Assembly: GCA_036345935.2 (NCBI GenBank)
Contig: JADWOT020001260.1
Span: 102,001 to 166,000, forward strand
Reading direction: 5' to 3'
Origin: Taenia hydatigena
Taxonomy: Eukaryota; Platyhelminthes; Cestoda; Cyclophyllidea; Taeniidae
Length of the DNA stretch: 64,000 bases
Below are positions 12,042-24,158 of this stretch, one piece after another (within the stretch, counting starts at the first letter, position 1; the number at the start of each line of letters is the position of its first letter). Below the pieces are notes generated by a model. It did no database searches, was not told where the DNA came from, and saw only the letters and a program-made list of their open reading frames with translations. A program made the position numbers and the translations under genes.

Positions 12042-13724
12042 GGCACACTGCGAACATCATTTTAGACGAGTTGGTCTATCCCGAACATTTGTTAGCAATA
12101 CAGAAGATTCAGCTTGTGATGACAACGTGTACGGCTTCAAAGTAGGGGCATGTAATCATGCACGGCTAGCCTCGAGATACCAAAAATGCGGACAATTGAT
12201 TGCTTACTTTAAAGTCCGCACGCCTACTATGAGGAACTTGAATCGCCTGTGAGATAGCACATTCATAAAATAGAGAAGATCCACACCAAAGTGGCACAAA
12301 TTTACTAGGATAACGTTATCATAGAATGAGTTCGATTAAGTGTTCAATGGCAGACAAATGTTTTACAAGACATCGCAAGACATGTTTACAGCGGCTATTC
12401 CGTAATTGGCAAAGTGTAAGTGAGAAGGAAAGGAGGAACAAGATATTGGTTTTGGGACTAGCCTTCATATCAGTATCAATCAACTGTAATTTTTATCGAT
12501 CATAGGCAAAGCATGAGTATTTTAAGGAAAGGCAACAGAGAGTGAAAAATTGGGGGGAAGCAATTGGTTCACGTTTTAGCAAACACTTGTCCTCTGTTAA
12601 GACGCAGATGAAGAGCAAACGAAAGGGTTCACAAGGCAGGTAAATGGATCTAATCCACAAGTCGCAGTCTTCTGACCGGCTGCTTTGAGACAATTATGGT
12701 GCTCGCGCGTCACCACTTTTATGATCATTTCGTCCGCTGAATAAAAGGCCGACAAAATATGGTGTTGCGCTAATTAAAGTAACACACACTCCTCAGATGG
12801 ATAAGATTTTGTTGTCGTGAGCTTGTGCGAAACGAAAAGAACCTTTCTTACCGCCTCTTCCTGCTTCTCTGATGGACTGTACATGCTTTCAGTGTTTGTA
12901 TCTGTCGAGGTGTGCAAATAAGGCCAGAGCGAAAATAGCTCTAAAGCCTAATCAAAGTTGACTAAATTACTGGAATTAGCTTGGACACACACTATATAAC
13001 TTTCTTTAAACTACACGCACTGCATTAAAATTAATTGCGATCCGTAATATGCGGCTAACGGTAGAGTTTGTAAGCACAGTGGGGGTAACTCGAATTCAAC
13101 CGATTGGCAGAACCTTGCAAATTGTGCCAAATAAGATGATTTACCGGTTTCCTGCTAAACCACGGAAAAGGTGCCATCGTCTCTACTTAAACTAAAGGGT
13201 TTTGCAACAGCAGAATCAGCAAAGATACATTACTTCAAGTTTTAATGATTACCTTTTTTAATAATAAACCCTTTTTATCACAGGCATGCAAAATATGGTA
13301 TAAAAGGCAACTTTTTTGCAGTTTTACAGTGTTTTGTCCGTTTTCATGCACATTTCTATGAGCGTTAAACGATAAGTCGACAGCTTCAAGGTCTTAAAAA
13401 AGCTTGCAATCGCAAATTATGTGGCATGTGTGGTGCGGAATGTCATACTGTGAGATGGGATTGTTTGAAACATGAATTTACAGGCGACAGACTCGTTTCG
13501 GCTGACACTGTTGGTCTTTGGTTGACCCATCGGCACCTAAAGCAGCGCGCAGCTCCATATTGCACGCCATCAATCTTCGTTACCCTACCATCCGCCTTTA
13601 TGCTTGACCACTACACATCAATCCCATTTTATTGGTGACACGTGGGAGTACGCTGCGACACAACACTTCGTCTCCCGCTCAACCCAAATGGTGAATCAAT
13701 ATGTTTTTATTTTTGCAAATAAAG
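12042..13724. other. No feature seen
   Basis: Frames are short and no repeat partner or exon-like segment was recognised before the fn3 exon. Confidence 0.4.
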
Positions 13725-13999
13725 ATGTTCCACAGAATGTACAAATACAAGTACTTGACCCAAGCACGGTGAACATGTCGTGGGATGCGCCATTTTGAGC
13801 CTAACAAGATTCTCTTGCTATCGTGTCTTTTGGCAGTTCGATGATGGAGAAAACGGCAATGTCAACACACACTAAGATAAAAGTTACGCCTTCACAGGCT
13901 TAAAGCCAGGACAAACTGTATCTGCCGCTGTTGCTGCGCTCATCCAGCAGGAAGGTTCGGAGGTGTTTGAAGACATTGTTACACCATGCTCGACAGAAG
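13725..13999 (+). pseudogene. Broken fibronectin type III exon
   Basis: An AG acceptor at 13723-13724 and a strong GTAAGT donor at 14000-14005 border 275 bases, both boundaries in phase 1, as is usual for shuffled fn3 exons. The start reads VPQNVQIQVLDPSTVNMSWD, with the conserved tryptophan of strand B. Later pieces read YRVFWQFDDGENGN, the strand C region, and FTGLKPGQTVSAAVAAL, the strand E-F region with its usual L.PGQ turn. Two single-base insertions (about 13794 and about 13818) and an in-frame TAA at 13873-13875 break it. Without the two extra bases the length would be 273, or 91 codons, a normal fn3 size. The parent would be a multi-fn3 adhesion protein or receptor. Confidence 0.7.
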
Positions 14000-14254
14000 G
14001 TAAGTCATCTCGATTTATCAAATGCCAAAGTATTAGCTAAACGACCTGTTTTAACAGAAATTAATTCTCAACCGAATCGTTTTGACCCTACTAGATAGTA
14101 TGACTGCAGAATTTAAGACGCGTGCTTAATGAGGCAGCCTTGATTGTCTTATAATGCACAATTAGCAATTAGTTAGCATTTGGGTGATGAACGGTATGAT
14201 GGACGAAATATGTGAAAAATAAAATGAGAGGGTGTAGATGCAATCCTGACAATA

Positions 14255-14667
14255 AGCCCATTACATGTTTCAAACCCTTCAGTGTCTGCTTCATGGTCCA
14301 CAACTACCGCCAACGGCAAGCCTGCCTACACTGTGTTGGACAATGCAGCCCTTTTTCCCCCCTGGTCCTAATACTGTCGCCAACCTTAATGTAAGCCTGC
14401 GCAAAATATCGACTAAAGCACCCACTTTGAATGTTGCAGCTTAAAATCCTTGTTGGTAAGACGCGCTGTATTTCTCATTACAGGCTCCACTAATACAGAA
14501 AATGGTTGGACTGGCAAATAATGGCGAACTATTTTATCGTAAAAATACATCTAATGGCACTCTGGTCTCTTCTCATTAATGCACAAATAGGTCCTCTCTA
14601 GTGATGCACGTTACGCAAAATACAGAAGTACGAACAGTGTGATTGAAAATGATGCTGGCAACTATTG
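14255..14667 (+). pseudogene. Possible further decayed adhesion-protein exon pieces
   Basis: After CTTCAG near 14281 one frame reads VSASWSTTTANGKPAYTV before a stop. Just before the GGT run another frame reads SVIENDAGNYWV, which recalls the D.G.Y.C end of an immunoglobulin domain. Nothing is intact, and the pieces are short enough to be chance. The fn3 relic 300-900 bp upstream is the only reason to consider them. Confidence 0.2.
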
Positions 14668-14771
14668 GGTGGTGGTGGTGGTGGTGGTGGTGGTGGTGGT
14701 GGTGGTGGTGGTGGTGGTGGTGGTGGTGGTGGTGGTGGTGGTGGTGGTGGTGGTGGTGGTGGTGGTGGTGG
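14668..14771 (+). repeat. (GGT)n microsatellite, about 34 units
   Basis: There is an uninterrupted run of GGT of about 104 bases. It produces artificial poly-Val, poly-Gly and (on the other strand) poly-Pro frames that should not be called as proteins. Confidence 0.97.
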
Positions 14772-16922
14772 AAGGCTACGATATAATGCTGGGTACACCC
14801 CTAATCCAGAGAGACGTTCCTGTCCAATTTTCCATAGTTCTCACATTACTGTCTGCTGTTTTGTCTCCCACATATCATCCTACTCTTAATTGTCTGCCTA
14901 CTTCGTTATTAGCACCTGAGGCGCAATAGCGGTCACTTCAGGTCCATTGTCAATCAGTTACTAGTAGGCACACGTGGCATAGCTGATCGAGTGACTGGCA
15001 TGTATCCACGAACAAACTCAGACTCAGAGCCTAACCCAAATCCGACACACACTCAAGCCCAGCATCCACTGTGCAACAATCGGTAGGACACATGTAGATT
15101 GACTTGGGTCGGCAGTCCACTCTACACTAATTAAAGGCGCTTTTAAATTCCTCGCTAAATCACAAATGACGTGCGGTTAATTACTGGTGGAATAAAATCA
15201 ACCCTTTTGTAAATGTAATCAACCATTTGACACCGTTTCAACAACATTTGTTCAAAGGTTGAATAAATGAAATGCGATGTTCTGGGTCAATTATCATGTA
15301 AAATTTGTGGTATTTTCTTAACCCACTGACTTAACATCACTTAAAAGAAACGTAAATTTGCGTCTACTTACTTAAATATTTTTATGTGCGTCTTTTCACT
15401 CGTGTGGTTATCTTCTACGTCTGCCACTGTTCTCCTCATGTCTAAAATGTTGATAGCACGAAATGTTGGATTAGCTTGGAAAATGCAAGATGAGCTAATC
15501 TAATCCATAAGCCAAAGCCTGTTTAATCCCGCTGACGCTGGGTCTTTACTTAATGCCTGCTAAGCAGCGTCTAGATGAAGTATGATAGAAAAAAGTACCA
15601 AACGCTCAAGTGCTTCTCTGATATTATTACCCTAAAGTGGTAGCCATCCATTGTACGGCATCAGACAGCTTCGTGCATAAACAGTAAATCATGAAGAATT
15701 AACGACTATGATTGGAAAGAGTCGCCTGTTGAATAAGAAGGGAATCATGATAAAAGGGTAGGGTATTTTTCGCACCTATCTCGATGAGAAAGGTTTATTC
15801 GGTTCTCATTATGCTTGCATCGCCTCATTTCAAATTTACTAGGCTTTACGCACACCCTTTTAATGGTCAAGCATTGGGCGATTTATTTTAAAGTTAAATA
15901 CATGGCGTCGCATTGTTTTATGAGCTGAAGGCATGCAAAGGAAGTCTGCCTCATGTTATTACTTGTAAAGTTTGGTGCTAAGTAATATGCTTTAATTGAA
16001 TGAAAGCAAATTCGCGTTGTTTCTTTGTTACTTCATAATGGAGAACCTTGTCTCTGAATATGATAACGTCGACGACCTCGAGAATATCATGATGTCACGC
16101 TGATAGGCCGCAATTGCGAAGCAAATGTGGGCAATAAAAGAAAGCTATGCATATATGGAGTGAAAGTCGACTAGGTTTAAAAACAAGAATCCTAAAGCAC
16201 AATGTTGAAACCTTTGCTAAATAATATTTCGGAAGCAGTTGAGTATTTATGGCGTGGATAAAAATTGTGAGGTACGGTGGAGAAAGAGAAAAGCAGAAAA
16301 TAAGTGTGATAGTTTGAAAAATGCGGCAAGGATTTGAAGGAATAGGGATGAATATGTAAAAAACTAACAAAAAGAGCTTGCTTTAGACTAGCATTTGGAA
16401 GGAATAGAGTGACTAACAAATGAGGAATAGACATGCATATTTGAAGGAAAATGAGGTTGACTTAGAGACTACTTTACAAGGGGAGGGAGAACGACGAAAT
16501 GTTCATTGTTATGAATGATTCGATTGGCTTGAAGGAGAAAGAAACGGAAATGAGGAAGAGGAAGAGAATTTCACCCACATAACCTTATGTTGGAAAGACA
16601 GCTGTAGCCTTCCGAGACCTTCTTGAAAGCAAAAGAAGGCATACTGATAGTGTAATGCTTATATTTTGCACTGAATGTAGCCGTATTTACCAACACTGAT
16701 TAATAAGTTTATTAAGCGCGGTTTTGATGCGATTAGTGTTGTGACGCAATCTGCGTCTGTGATTACCAGGAAATAGGAAAATATGTGATTGCATGTACAT
16801 TCCAAGATTCGATTTGTTGCATAACTTTTTCACTTGCAGTGTGCCGCTTTTCGAATAGGCAATATTCCTTTTAAGCATTAAGCAACGCTAATCAGCAGAT
16901 TACGAGCATATGGGGCGTTGGC
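14772..16922. other. No feature seen
   Basis: A purine-rich plus strand at about 16200-16560 accounts for the 80-91-codon minus-strand frames there. No other structure was recognised. Confidence 0.4.
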
Positions 16923-17009
16923 ACATTCCAGGAGTGTCTTCTGCCCAAGGCGTTTCACATTTTAGTTCCTCAAATGTGATCAGTCTGGTGCTACAGCTCC
17001 TGGAATGCT
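16923..17009. other. Nested hairpin, 87 bp
   Basis: The outer arms share a perfect CATTCCAGGAG/CTCCTGGAATG pairing. The inner arms pair CACATTT with AAATGTG around a short loop (16956-16978). The middle pairs poorly. The size fits a microRNA-precursor-like fold, but no known miRNA is recognised and chance is possible. Confidence 0.3.
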
Positions 17010-17559
17010 ATTTATTCTGAGGGGATATAAGGCCTTTCCATTATCGCTTCTGTACTGCCTTTAGAAGGCATTGGCGATGGTTTCTCATTTATCTAACCGT
17101 CCTGTTCATAAAGCTTGTCTCTTTTGTTGTTATCGGAACAACGCCGGTAAGAATTTTACTTCTTTTTAAACGTGCAAAATTTTTTGCATAACTGTGGTCC
17201 TTACGAACGCATCGCCGTATACAACACTGTGCGAATTTTCTCACCCGTATTGTGCTACAGAATTATAGTGCTGTTGTCTCGCATACCAATATTCAAAGTT
17301 TTCTGCCTTTGTTTATAGCTAGATTAGTGTCTGATGATCCATTATTGAAACCTGCCCATATCAGATTGTGTCAAATGCCCTAACATTAAATGCACAAAAA
17401 ACATTTGACGTTTCGCTGGGCGTCTCATGCAAAGCCTATCATTCGTGTAAGTGATCGCTTGGTCCCATTCCTCGTTGTCCCTATGAGGCCATATTAGTCA
17501 CAGTTGCTTTTTTGGCGGCAGCATTCTGTACAGTTAGTTAGACGCTTAATTAAAAGTCG

Positions 17560-17970
17560 AGAAGGTCTAAAACCAACACAGATCAGGGCGTTTACACTGG
17601 CCCTTTTTCGCATTTCATTATGTTCCATCCGATTTTTAGTGCTGCTCAACCCCTCGCTTGTTCTGTGCTGTCTTTAGCAGATTTCATCCATCTGTAGAGA
17701 AATCAACACTTTTTCGAATTTAAGGTAAGGTTTGCAGACGATACAAAGTTAATTAATTTATCGTATCACTGTCTGCTTCTCCGCTTCTATCTGCTAGTAT
17801 TCTGACCATCTGTTTGGAATGGAAGACCAGTTCTCCTAAGCAAAATGGCTGGCAAACTGTGTATGAGAAGAAATGAAAATAACCGCTTTGTCGCTCCTAG
17901 GTTCAACATCCTAAGGCCGATGGAAGACCGCAGCATAAATAGATTTTCTACGGCTGTGGCGGTCTCAAAA
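17560..17970 (+). pseudogene. Relic of a non-LTR retrotransposon reverse transcriptase
   Basis: In one reading frame, 17581-17640 reads DQGVYTGPFSHF, resembling the QG...GP motif (RT block B). At 17728-17757 the frame reads RFADDTKLIN, the (F/Y)ADD catalytic motif followed by TKL, as in CR1/Jockey-type elements. The 50-codon spacing between the motifs is normal for such RTs. Stops at 17695-17697 and 17803-17805 break the frame. Downstream frame-1 sequence stays open for about 60 codons but I cannot place it. Only the palm region is recognisable; no 5' ORF, endonuclease or 3' tail was identified. Confidence 0.5.
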
Positions 17971-20900
17971 CCTTGTTTTTAATTGTCCATATGATCAGAT
18001 TGTTTAATTCTTTTAGCATGTGAAACAGAATTTGTCAAAGTGATTGTCAAGTGAGTCCATATTAGTCGAGATCTGGCTGCATTGTTAAAAGGTTAGTTTG
18101 TTCTTAAGCCACACCAGTTGAGGAACTCAATTCAACGCTTGGATCCTTTCATTGAATTTTCGCCTTCCGTTTTCTCATAACGAGTAAATTAAACACTAAG
18201 ACACTGCATATTTGAAGTAATCGAACGGGTACGGTGTTCATGGCTATACTAGCTCAAAGCACACGGTCTCCTAACAAATAGAAACTCTGTTCGACTCGCG
18301 TCTTTCATAAAAAGACCTGGCACCAACATATGGGCTAATCCTGCCTCCCAGAAAACACCACAAGTTCTATCTCCCATGGAACAAGTTGCATTCTAGTCGA
18401 CGGAAGTCACCCCAGCTTGAAGTAGCCTGATCCGAAATGCACACCTTGTTATTTATTAGTCGCTGCTCATCACAACTAGATGAGATGGAATTCAAGTTAC
18501 TGGTGCAATGAAGGTCCGCTGATGATGGCACTTGCGAATGCCAACCATAAGTTAAGCTCCAAGAATGGTGACGGCAAAGGATTCAAGGAAGTAGCAGGCG
18601 AGATATACCGCCCCTACAAAGTGTCAGAAGTTGAATAAAACTGGATGAAAGCATAACAGTGTGTTGCGGTGAGATTAATCCGTCTTTGCATTAGCTCACG
18701 ATGAAAGACAGTGGTAGTCGACTCTTTTTTTGCCAAAAGTCGTGAAGGATATATGATTGTTATCAGCAGCATCATGATAAGGCGATAAAAGAAGACGCCC
18801 TGCTCTGTCATTCCTGCACCACATTGTGCCATTTTACATCAGGGTACGTTGCGCTGAGATAGTCTGTGACACTATGCACAGCTACGCTCGACCACACTTT
18901 TTTAAACTACAGGCAAAAAGAAATCTGTGGAAACAGCACGTCTGATCCTGACTGGACCAGGTAGAATTAGCGAGCATCAAACCCGACACGGCTTTGGAAT
19001 TCTAGCCATTAATCTGTATGCCACTCATTTAGCACCAGGGATTAAGCACATTGACTTACCTCTTCTTTGACGCCCCATCGTGAGAGCACTGAGAAACAAA
19101 TACCAAACGTATTCAGTCTAGCACGGAGCTTACTTCTGCCTACTTACTAAAGGGTCTGTAGGTGTGCTCTTGCTGCTCGCCAGCCACTAGTCATTTTTCT
19201 TCCACCGTATCTTTTACACTGCAAATGATCAATGGTCATCCAAGATGTGCGACCTTGTCCTCATTGTTCTCTTAAATGAAGAAGTCATTTTGCAGAAAGA
19301 GTTCCCTAGGACAGGGTAAGCGTTTGAAATATCACTAGGTTTGTGTATATTGGTCAGATTATTCCATGATGGTGAGATAAAACCAAATACTGATTGCATA
19401 CTTAATGTTGATATGCGTTAAGTGGTTTTGCCCACTGCCACACCCTAGAGGCCAACTCATCCACACACCCAATTATCAGTCATCGACGGCAAAGTTTTAC
19501 ACAATTCTTTTTAAAAGAACGCCAAAAGGAAAGGCTTAATTTAAGGAAAATCTCTATCCAATCATACAGTGATGCTATAGGGTGTGAAATATGCGGAAGG
19601 TGATTGTTTCCTAACTGCGAAAGCATCAAGGACCTCTGTGATGATTAATCCTGCAGTTCACTCTGAGTCTTGGGTGTAATTTCGGTTTTAGAAGTAAACA
19701 AAGGAGGACCGTGGGATTTCATTATAAAGAAAAGGAGAGGCGATAAAGATTGTACTTATCCACTATGGCCAAGCCTAGGGAAGGAAGAGTACTACCGGAC
19801 GAATTGAGACTCAATTTTGGCTACTGCAGCATTTTATGTATTAGTCATAAAACGCTGAATAGTAACCTAGAGACGTATACAACTGCTGAGGTGCCTATTT
19901 AATTGCTACGTCTGCCGTGCTTCAGTAGGTGCTGACGCCGCAAACCCGCTGTTGCACGTTGCATCAAGCTGCTGCGCCTTATGCTTCTAGACTCATGTCA
20001 AATAATCTTAATGCTCCTCTTGCACCGCTTTCACATGCGCCCAAATATGCGGCTGCAGAATAGCTGTTACAGCACAAATGCGTGACATGAGGTTGTGTGA
20101 GCTAAAGCCATGCACTCCTGCAATGTGAGTTGCGATGGGATCTAAAATTGTGCCAAAGTGCAGTGCTTAGCGGAGGTGGTCAGTAAAATCAATGTCGGTA
20201 AAGTTTAGCGACGATGGCAGTTAAGCCGGAGGCGACGCAAACTCCAACCAAATACGGGAATTATAGGACTGTATGACAACGTGCATCCTTATAAGGCAGG
20301 CATCCTCGCTAGACTACTTAGCGCATTGACTTCAAGCAGTATGATAATCATTGATTTCACGGTGTGCATATAAGTGCAAGTCAAGAGATCACTTTATTGG
20401 TGCACCAAAGTTATATGCAAAGATGTGCATGATACTCGGGCGAATGTACTCCGCCGAATCTCGAAGCACTACGGGTGACTGTGACTATGTTAGTCGCAAA
20501 CGCTGATTCTGTTTAGAACTCCTAAGGAGGCTCACTTCACCACGGACGCCGACGCTCAACATCATTACCTCTGCCTTTACTAGTTTCGAAGTCGCTTTAT
20601 CAGAAGTCGTGTCAAACTGCAAATGACGCTAAAGGAGGTAAAAAATGTTTATTATCTTACTGGTTGAATTGTGCTAGAGATCCGCGTCTCATGATAAGGT
20701 GGCTGCAAAGTTAATTTGACATTGAGATATGCTAACAATAGTTTTTGCTTTTGCAGCTTACTCATAATGCTCCAGACCATTAAAATACAAAGCTAATTTT
20801 TTTAAATATGAGTTTTACCTTTAAATGTGTTCTATATTATTTTGAATGCGAGTGGATTCAACGCTTTTCTTGTTCGAGTTTACTTCAAATGCTCGAAGTA

Positions 20901-21786
20901 ATGTGCAGATTGGTACTAAAGCAATTCTGGTACAGCATCCTTATCCGTGTGTCAATGCTGGAAATATTGAGAATTAACAGTTAATTCGATTTGTCTAGTG
21001 AATGGTTATCATTATTTATTTGTGCATAGGTGACACAGTAAAAAGTCATACAATGCAATCTACTCTAACCTGAGTTATCAGCGTAGTAATGGCTCCCTGC
21101 TATTCAAAATATATTTTCGTAAATCCACACACGTTTCTGTAGAACTTTTATGGCCTGTGAAGTCATTTCACGAAGTAGTGCCCAGTGGTTTTTATTAATT
21201 GCCCTTCCTTGGAGAATAGAGCCCCTTCTGTTGAAATTTTGCCGCTTCAACTACGGCGATTAGTCCAACACTTTATCGGAAGAAACAATGTTGCCGCCAG
21301 TGACCTTGAAAATAATTGGCAGGTTGGCCAATTCAAGGACTTTGTCCGGATTTAAGCAATCACAAAATATGGTATCTTCGTTAAATCATGCCTTTTAATT
21401 CCTGCCTTCATTTAAATTATACATGTAGCAGTTGGTTCAACACATATGTTTCACATGTTTAAGTAATTTAATTTTTATTGCAAATCTACCAACAATCCTA
21501 TGCGTGAGTTTATATGCTCTAGTTGCTTGAAAGCGCAGTTACATCTTTAGATGAAATGCGGCAAGAGTGTTAATTTCTCGCTTTTCCTAAATTTAAATTT
21601 CACTTTAGGTCTTGCAGCGAATCCCTTATTTTACATCATCATTGTGCCTTGCATTATATATCATTAACAAAACCATATATTGTAGGCGACCTTTTGCATA
21701 AATCTTTGCCAGCATTACTAAACGGCAATAATAACTCAATATTGGATACACCCGCCTATAATATTGAATGTCTAGCTATAGTGTGA
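17971..21786. other. No feature seen
   Basis: Nearly 4 kb with no frame over 72 codons, no repeat partner in the window and no exon-like segment. The first few hundred bases may be unrecognised 3' parts of the retrotransposon relic. Confidence 0.4.
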
Positions 21787-22152
21787 TTGTAGCGTCCCGA
21801 GACTCCCTCAAAGGCAAGAGAAGGCGGAATGCCAGGGCAGAATATATATATATTTAACGAACAGAGGGAAGTAAGTCGCTGGCATGTCCCGGAGACCAGC
21901 CTAGGCAGCTAGAGCAAAATGACTACCCCTGTGATCCTGACTAAAAACCGGTAGTACAAACAAGCAAAGTACTACAGTAATGCCTTGTTTATTTGGACTG
22001 TCGGTCTTGGTCAGGGTCACAGAGGTGGCCATGTTGGCGGTGTCCGGGCTATGCCAGAAGCTCAGTTCCTTCTGTCTGTTGAATATATATATTCCACTTT
22101 AGTATTCTGCATTCTCTTGCCTTTAAGGAAACCTCGGGAGGCTGCAATAGCT
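21787..22152. repeat. Two family A elements in head-to-head inverted arrangement
   Basis: The left half (21787 to about 21975) is a minus-strand copy and the right half (about 21976 to 22152) a plus-strand copy, joined at their TTTGTTTG ends. Each half ends with an AT run (near 21850 and 22085) and a CCTCGGGA / TCCCGAGA block. Divergence between the halves is clear, so this is an old palindrome. It ends about 80 bp from the outer boundary of the left arm of the peptide-gene duplication. Confidence 0.75.
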
Positions 22153-22441
22153 TTTGATGGTAGTCAAGTCTTTACGCTTCATGCAGACACATAAGTATTG
22201 AATGCATGAGTCGTTGCAGTCGATAAAATTGGCTTTCCTCGCAGACTGACTCAAACCTAAATTTACAAGCAGTTCATCAAACGGGATCGCCCATGTATAG
22301 AGAAAAAAGAGTCATTCATAGGTGTTTATAAATGTCTTAGTAATTCATCAGTGTACACCAGTAAATCTGATTCAATCAGGTTAGGGAAGTTGTTAGCAAA
22401 ATCCAATCACATTGCCACAGATGCAGGCTATTCGCAGACAA

Positions 22442-22816
22442 CTAGGCACTCCACGGACCTGGTCTTCTGCCGCCCTTCGGACATGTAGGCACGCAGATTT
22501 TCCAGGGCCCTCTGAAGACTCTTCGAATTCCATCACCAATTCTTCTAAAAGCGCCACCGATCCTTCGTCGGATGCTACCCCATCCAGCCGGCGCAAGGAC
22601 ATCAACTCGCTCGTCAGCTTTATCAGGTTCCTCAAGCAACTCCTCTTCCTCCCACGCCTCGGTCGCTTCCTCACTCTTTAGGGTGTCAGACACCTCGAAG
22701 AGGTCCTCCTCTAATTTGCGCACAGCCTCCCCACCCGGCACCACGGCAGCAGAGACGTGGTGTAAGGCGAATGCAAAGAGGAGAAGAAGGCAGACCAAGC
22801 CCGAATGTGATCGCAT
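22442..22816 (-). CDS. Secreted cationic peptide precursor, antimicrobial-like (copy 1)
   Basis: This is a complete 124-codon single-exon frame. Residues 1-23 form a signal peptide: a short basic start, a CLLLLFAFAL core, and VSA before the likely cut after Ala23. Residues 24-77 are a pro-region with 19 acidic and 5 basic residues. Residues 78-124 start GWGSIRRRIGG and hold 12 basic and one acidic residue. Hydrophobic positions W79, I82, I86, F90, I93, I97 and F101 are spaced 3-4 apart, giving an amphipathic helix. Then come GPW, a CVPTC turn (Cys108, Cys112) and a basic, Gly/Pro-rich tail. An upstream in-frame ATG at 22882 overlaps the TATA box, so the second Met is chosen. No named family is recognised; host-defence or secreted-effector function is inferred from this design. 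The protein is identical to copy 2. Confidence 0.8.
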   Translation of the reverse strand: MRSHSGLVCLLLLFAFALHHVSAAVVPGGEAVRKLEEDLFEVSDTLKSEEATEAWEEEELLEEPDKADERVDVLAPAGWGSIRRRIGGAFRRIGDGIRRVFRGPWKICVPTCPKGGRRPGPWSA

Positions 22817-22880
22817 GCTGTATTTTCGTAGTGCTAACGGTAACTGCGTACGAACGTAGGCTCTGCCGCCTCTGTGGCAC

Positions 22881-22887
22881 ATTTATA
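22881..22887 (-). promoter_or_regulatory. TATA box of peptide gene copy 1
   Basis: TATAAAT on the minus strand, 65-71 bp before the chosen ATG. A transcript would then start about 35-40 bases before the ATG, which excludes the upstream in-frame ATG. Confidence 0.55.
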
Positions 22888-24158
22888 TTCTCAGTCGATT
22901 GTTTGTTTAGCTTTCGTAAACCACTGTTTACATGAGTGGGCGAGGCAGAAGTGCGTAAATGTTGCGTCGGATACCACACACTGTTAGAACCAATTCTGCC
23001 CACGACATGTGGCAAGCATGTGTTTTTGTGAATGAGGAAGTAGCGCCGCTCTGTGGTGTGTCTCACGGATGCAGAGGTGTGGTATCCCCTTAACTGCCAA
23101 TAAAAATTGTGGAACAGAATGCTCGAATTGTCACATGAACAACCTTATAAATTTGCCCGTTTGAAAACAAGAACTGTGAACAATGCATACACACACGGTG
23201 TCCGCGTGCACACCAGACAACGTATTTGGTACGTTTGTGGCTTTCACCGGATAAATTCTTGTTTCCCATCGCACTTTGTCATTGCGTCACCATTTACGCA
23301 TACACTAGAACATAAAGCGTTAGTGGTGCTTGTACACATTGAATTGTGAAGCTGTGCAACTCTGGACTAGGTAACCACTTCGGTACTTAAAATTGCGCCT
23401 TCGTAATCTCGCGTTTGTGCTGCCTTACATGTCGCTCCGCGTCAGGCAGCAGCAACCTTTTAGAGGACTTCCAGCTAGGGTTATAACGTCTGCAATTTCT
23501 GTTTGCGTTTTCCTTCTGCACACCCATCTACCTTGAACTATTTCTGCTAATATGTGCGCCAACTTGTGCACATCCCTCATCATAATCCTTACTATCACTC
23601 CTGGCATCCAGGTTAGGCTGAGACATTCATTTTATATCTTAGTGCATAGTTTTAGATCCGGATTGGCATTATTCTGTGTATCAGCTCAAACTACCCAATG
23701 ACAAAAGTTTGAAACATTAATCCCCAGGTTCCTTTCCTTGTGCAGACTGCTAACAAAGTTTCTATCAACTCAATAATGAGGATGGGTGGAAATCCAACTT
23801 TACTTTGCTCCATAAGACACGAAGAAGGAAACGCAGCTCAAAACATGTGGAAGATTAAGAGTATTAACCGCTGTCTTCGAGGACTCAAGCGTAATTTTAT
23901 GCTGCCACAATTAGAGGCTTGATGGCACACGCTACTCCGGAAGTCAGGAAGCTCGAGTTGGTAGGCGATACTGCCTTATTCACCCCCATATTCTGCAAGA
24001 AGGGCTCCGGTGACTACCTTGAATACTTCACCTGAAATTTTATAAATGCAATGTGTTGTGCAACACTAGTTCGGAGTAACGAATCCAAGCCATCTAGGCC
24101 TATTTCAATAATGTTGTCATGGTTTGTATAGCAATACGTTATGAATTGATTGCATGAT

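Larger units (their letters stand above)
22233..23372. repeat. Left arm of a 1.14 kb inverted duplication
   Basis: This arm is the reverse complement of 26121-27260. Paired positions sum to 49493 from end to end, so there is no net insertion or deletion. I count about six substitutions (22237, 22841, 23117, 23178, 23359, 23363), or about 99.5% identity; none lies in the called gene. Outside these coordinates similarity stops abruptly. The arm holds the whole peptide gene plus about 550 bp upstream and 210 bp downstream. Confidence 0.95.

Noticed and set aside
14598..14929. Poly-Val, poly-Gly and poly-Pro proteins
   Set aside because: They are translations of the (GGT)n microsatellite in three frames.
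22393..23066. Other frames over the peptide gene (93, 89, 95 and 126 codons) and their mirror copies at 26376-27100
   Set aside because: They are shadows. Only the frame with a signal peptide and clear acidic/basic layout is sensible; the others are duplicated because the DNA is.
23107..23349. 80-codon frame repeated at 26144-26386
   Set aside because: It appears twice only because it lies in the inverted arms. It runs away from the peptide gene through its upstream region and shows no motif. A weak second gene cannot be fully excluded.
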